From Shewanella sediminis HAW-EB3 (lineage in GTDB: Bacteria; Pseudomonadota; Gammaproteobacteria; Enterobacterales; Shewanellaceae), in assembly GCF_000018025.1 (NCBI RefSeq), contig NC_009831.1, positions 1,674,001-1,738,000 of the forward strand: DNA of 64,000 nucleotides, in the 5' to 3' direction. The translations under genes were made by a program, and so were the position numbers. Below, one piece after another: positions 63,563 through 64,000 of this stretch. Position 1 is the stretch's first letter. Each line of letters opens with the position of its first letter. Below the pieces are notes generated by a model. That model did no database searches. It saw nothing but the letters and a program-made list of their open reading frames with translations, and had not been told where the DNA came from.

Positions 63563-64000
63563 TTGTATCTGAAGATTACTGTTTTACTCACTTGTATATT
63601 TGTCGCTTCAGTGTCAGCCGAAGAGGCTGAACCGACGCCCCCTGCCGAGCCTACAGATGATCCCTGTTTCACAGAGTCCTCTGAAGACGCTGCGCTGGAT
63701 CAGGCCTTCGATTATCTCAATACCAAATTCTGCCAACCGGCGATATGGTTCGATAGCTTCTTTAAGGATGACCGCACCGAAGATGATGCCAGGGCCGGCA
63801 CCATCATACGTTGGTACAATGACTTTTCTTACTACGAGAAAGAGGGCTTTAAATACAGGGCCAATTTAAATGCGCGCTTAAACCTTCCCGGGGTAAATGA
63901 AAGGTTGAAGTTTATTTTTGATTCGACGGGTGAAGATGATCCATTTTCCTTCTTAAAGGGACCTGACGATAAGAGTGAACGAGATATCGGCTTACGCTAT
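63563..64000 (+). CDS. N-terminal part of a secreted, possibly outer membrane protein; cut by right edge
   Basis: A frame opens at a TTG (63563) and runs to the window end with no stop (146 codons). It begins with a signal peptide (Y-L-K-I-T-V-L-L-T-C-I-F-V-A-S-V-S-A) followed by E-E-A-E-P-T-P-P-A-E-P. Next come aromatic-rich, alternating strands (W-Y-N-D-F-S-Y-Y, Y-R-A-N-L-N-A-R-L, L-K-F-I-F-D), a pattern consistent with a beta-barrel. No family was recognised. A different-frame open stretch at 63600-63869 is a shadow. The start codon is uncertain. Confidence 0.65.
   Translation, partial: MYLKITVLLTCIFVASVSAEEAEPTPPAEPTDDPCFTESSEDAALDQAFDYLNTKFCQPAIWFDSFFKDDRTEDDARAGTIIRWYNDFSYYEKEGFKYRANLNARLNLPGVNERLKFIFDSTGEDDPFSFLKGPDDKSERDIGLRY

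Overview
The window reads as chromosomal DNA of a marine gammaproteobacterium, most probably Shewanella. This rests on protein similarity and gene order: aceBA, the block rlmN-pilW-rodZ-ispG-hisS-yfgM-bamB-der, etfBA, a liu leucine/isovalerate operon followed by scoAB, and trmO next to rcsF. I ran no database search, so the species is not assigned. No tRNA, rRNA, CRISPR array or prophage was seen.

Layout. 1-7.4 kb: a TPR-GGDEF protein cut by the left edge, the glyoxylate shunt genes aceB and aceA behind a long leader with two candidate operators, and an HDOD-GAF signalling protein. 7.4-14 kb: a mostly minus-strand set with a secreted SnoaL-like protein, an MtfA-type peptidase, a two-gene unit of a periplasmic solute-binding protein and a membrane diguanylate cyclase, and a ParA-like ATPase overlapping a small ribbon-helix-helix-like partner. 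14-19.6 kb: small stand-alone genes (DUF3820, an NrfJ-like periplasmic protein, GNAT, DoxX, a 5'-nucleotidase-like phosphoesterase, a DUF21-CBS membrane protein). 19.7-28.7 kb: the conserved housekeeping block. 28.7-33 kb: an accessory segment with a MerR-methyltransferase fusion and a complete-looking group II intron, flanked by two inverted members of a hairpin-rich repeat family. 33-39.8 kb: a hexapeptide acyltransferase, trmO, rcsF, two overlapping amidohydrolase-like genes and an H-NS family gene. 40-47 kb: etfBA, a lysine riboswitch ahead of an NhaC-family transporter (LysW), an M3 peptidase lipoprotein and tdk. 47-48.4 kb: a small membrane protein and a lone prepilin-like protein. 48.7-59.8 kb: the minus-strand liuR-A-B-C-D-E-scoA-scoB operon and a divergent acyl-CoA synthetase. 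60-64 kb: a 210-bp MITE, gnd, an HD-GYP phosphodiesterase, and the start of a secreted protein cut by the right edge.

How the genes fit together. Leucine/isovalerate breakdown (liu, scoAB) and fatty-acid oxidation deliver electrons to EtfBA and acetyl-CoA to AceBA. Near-identical candidate LiuR and PsrA operators upstream of both aceB and etfB, and a LiuR-like site upstream of liuR, tie these distant loci into one carbon-use circuit. Several c-di-GMP-type proteins (two GGDEF, one HD-GYP, one HDOD) share the window; the diguanylate cyclase coupled to a binding protein is the clearest candidate for a nutrient-to-c-di-GMP sensor.

Many starts were moved inward from the longest open frame where a Shine-Dalgarno sequence and family alignment favour it; the reason is given in each entry.
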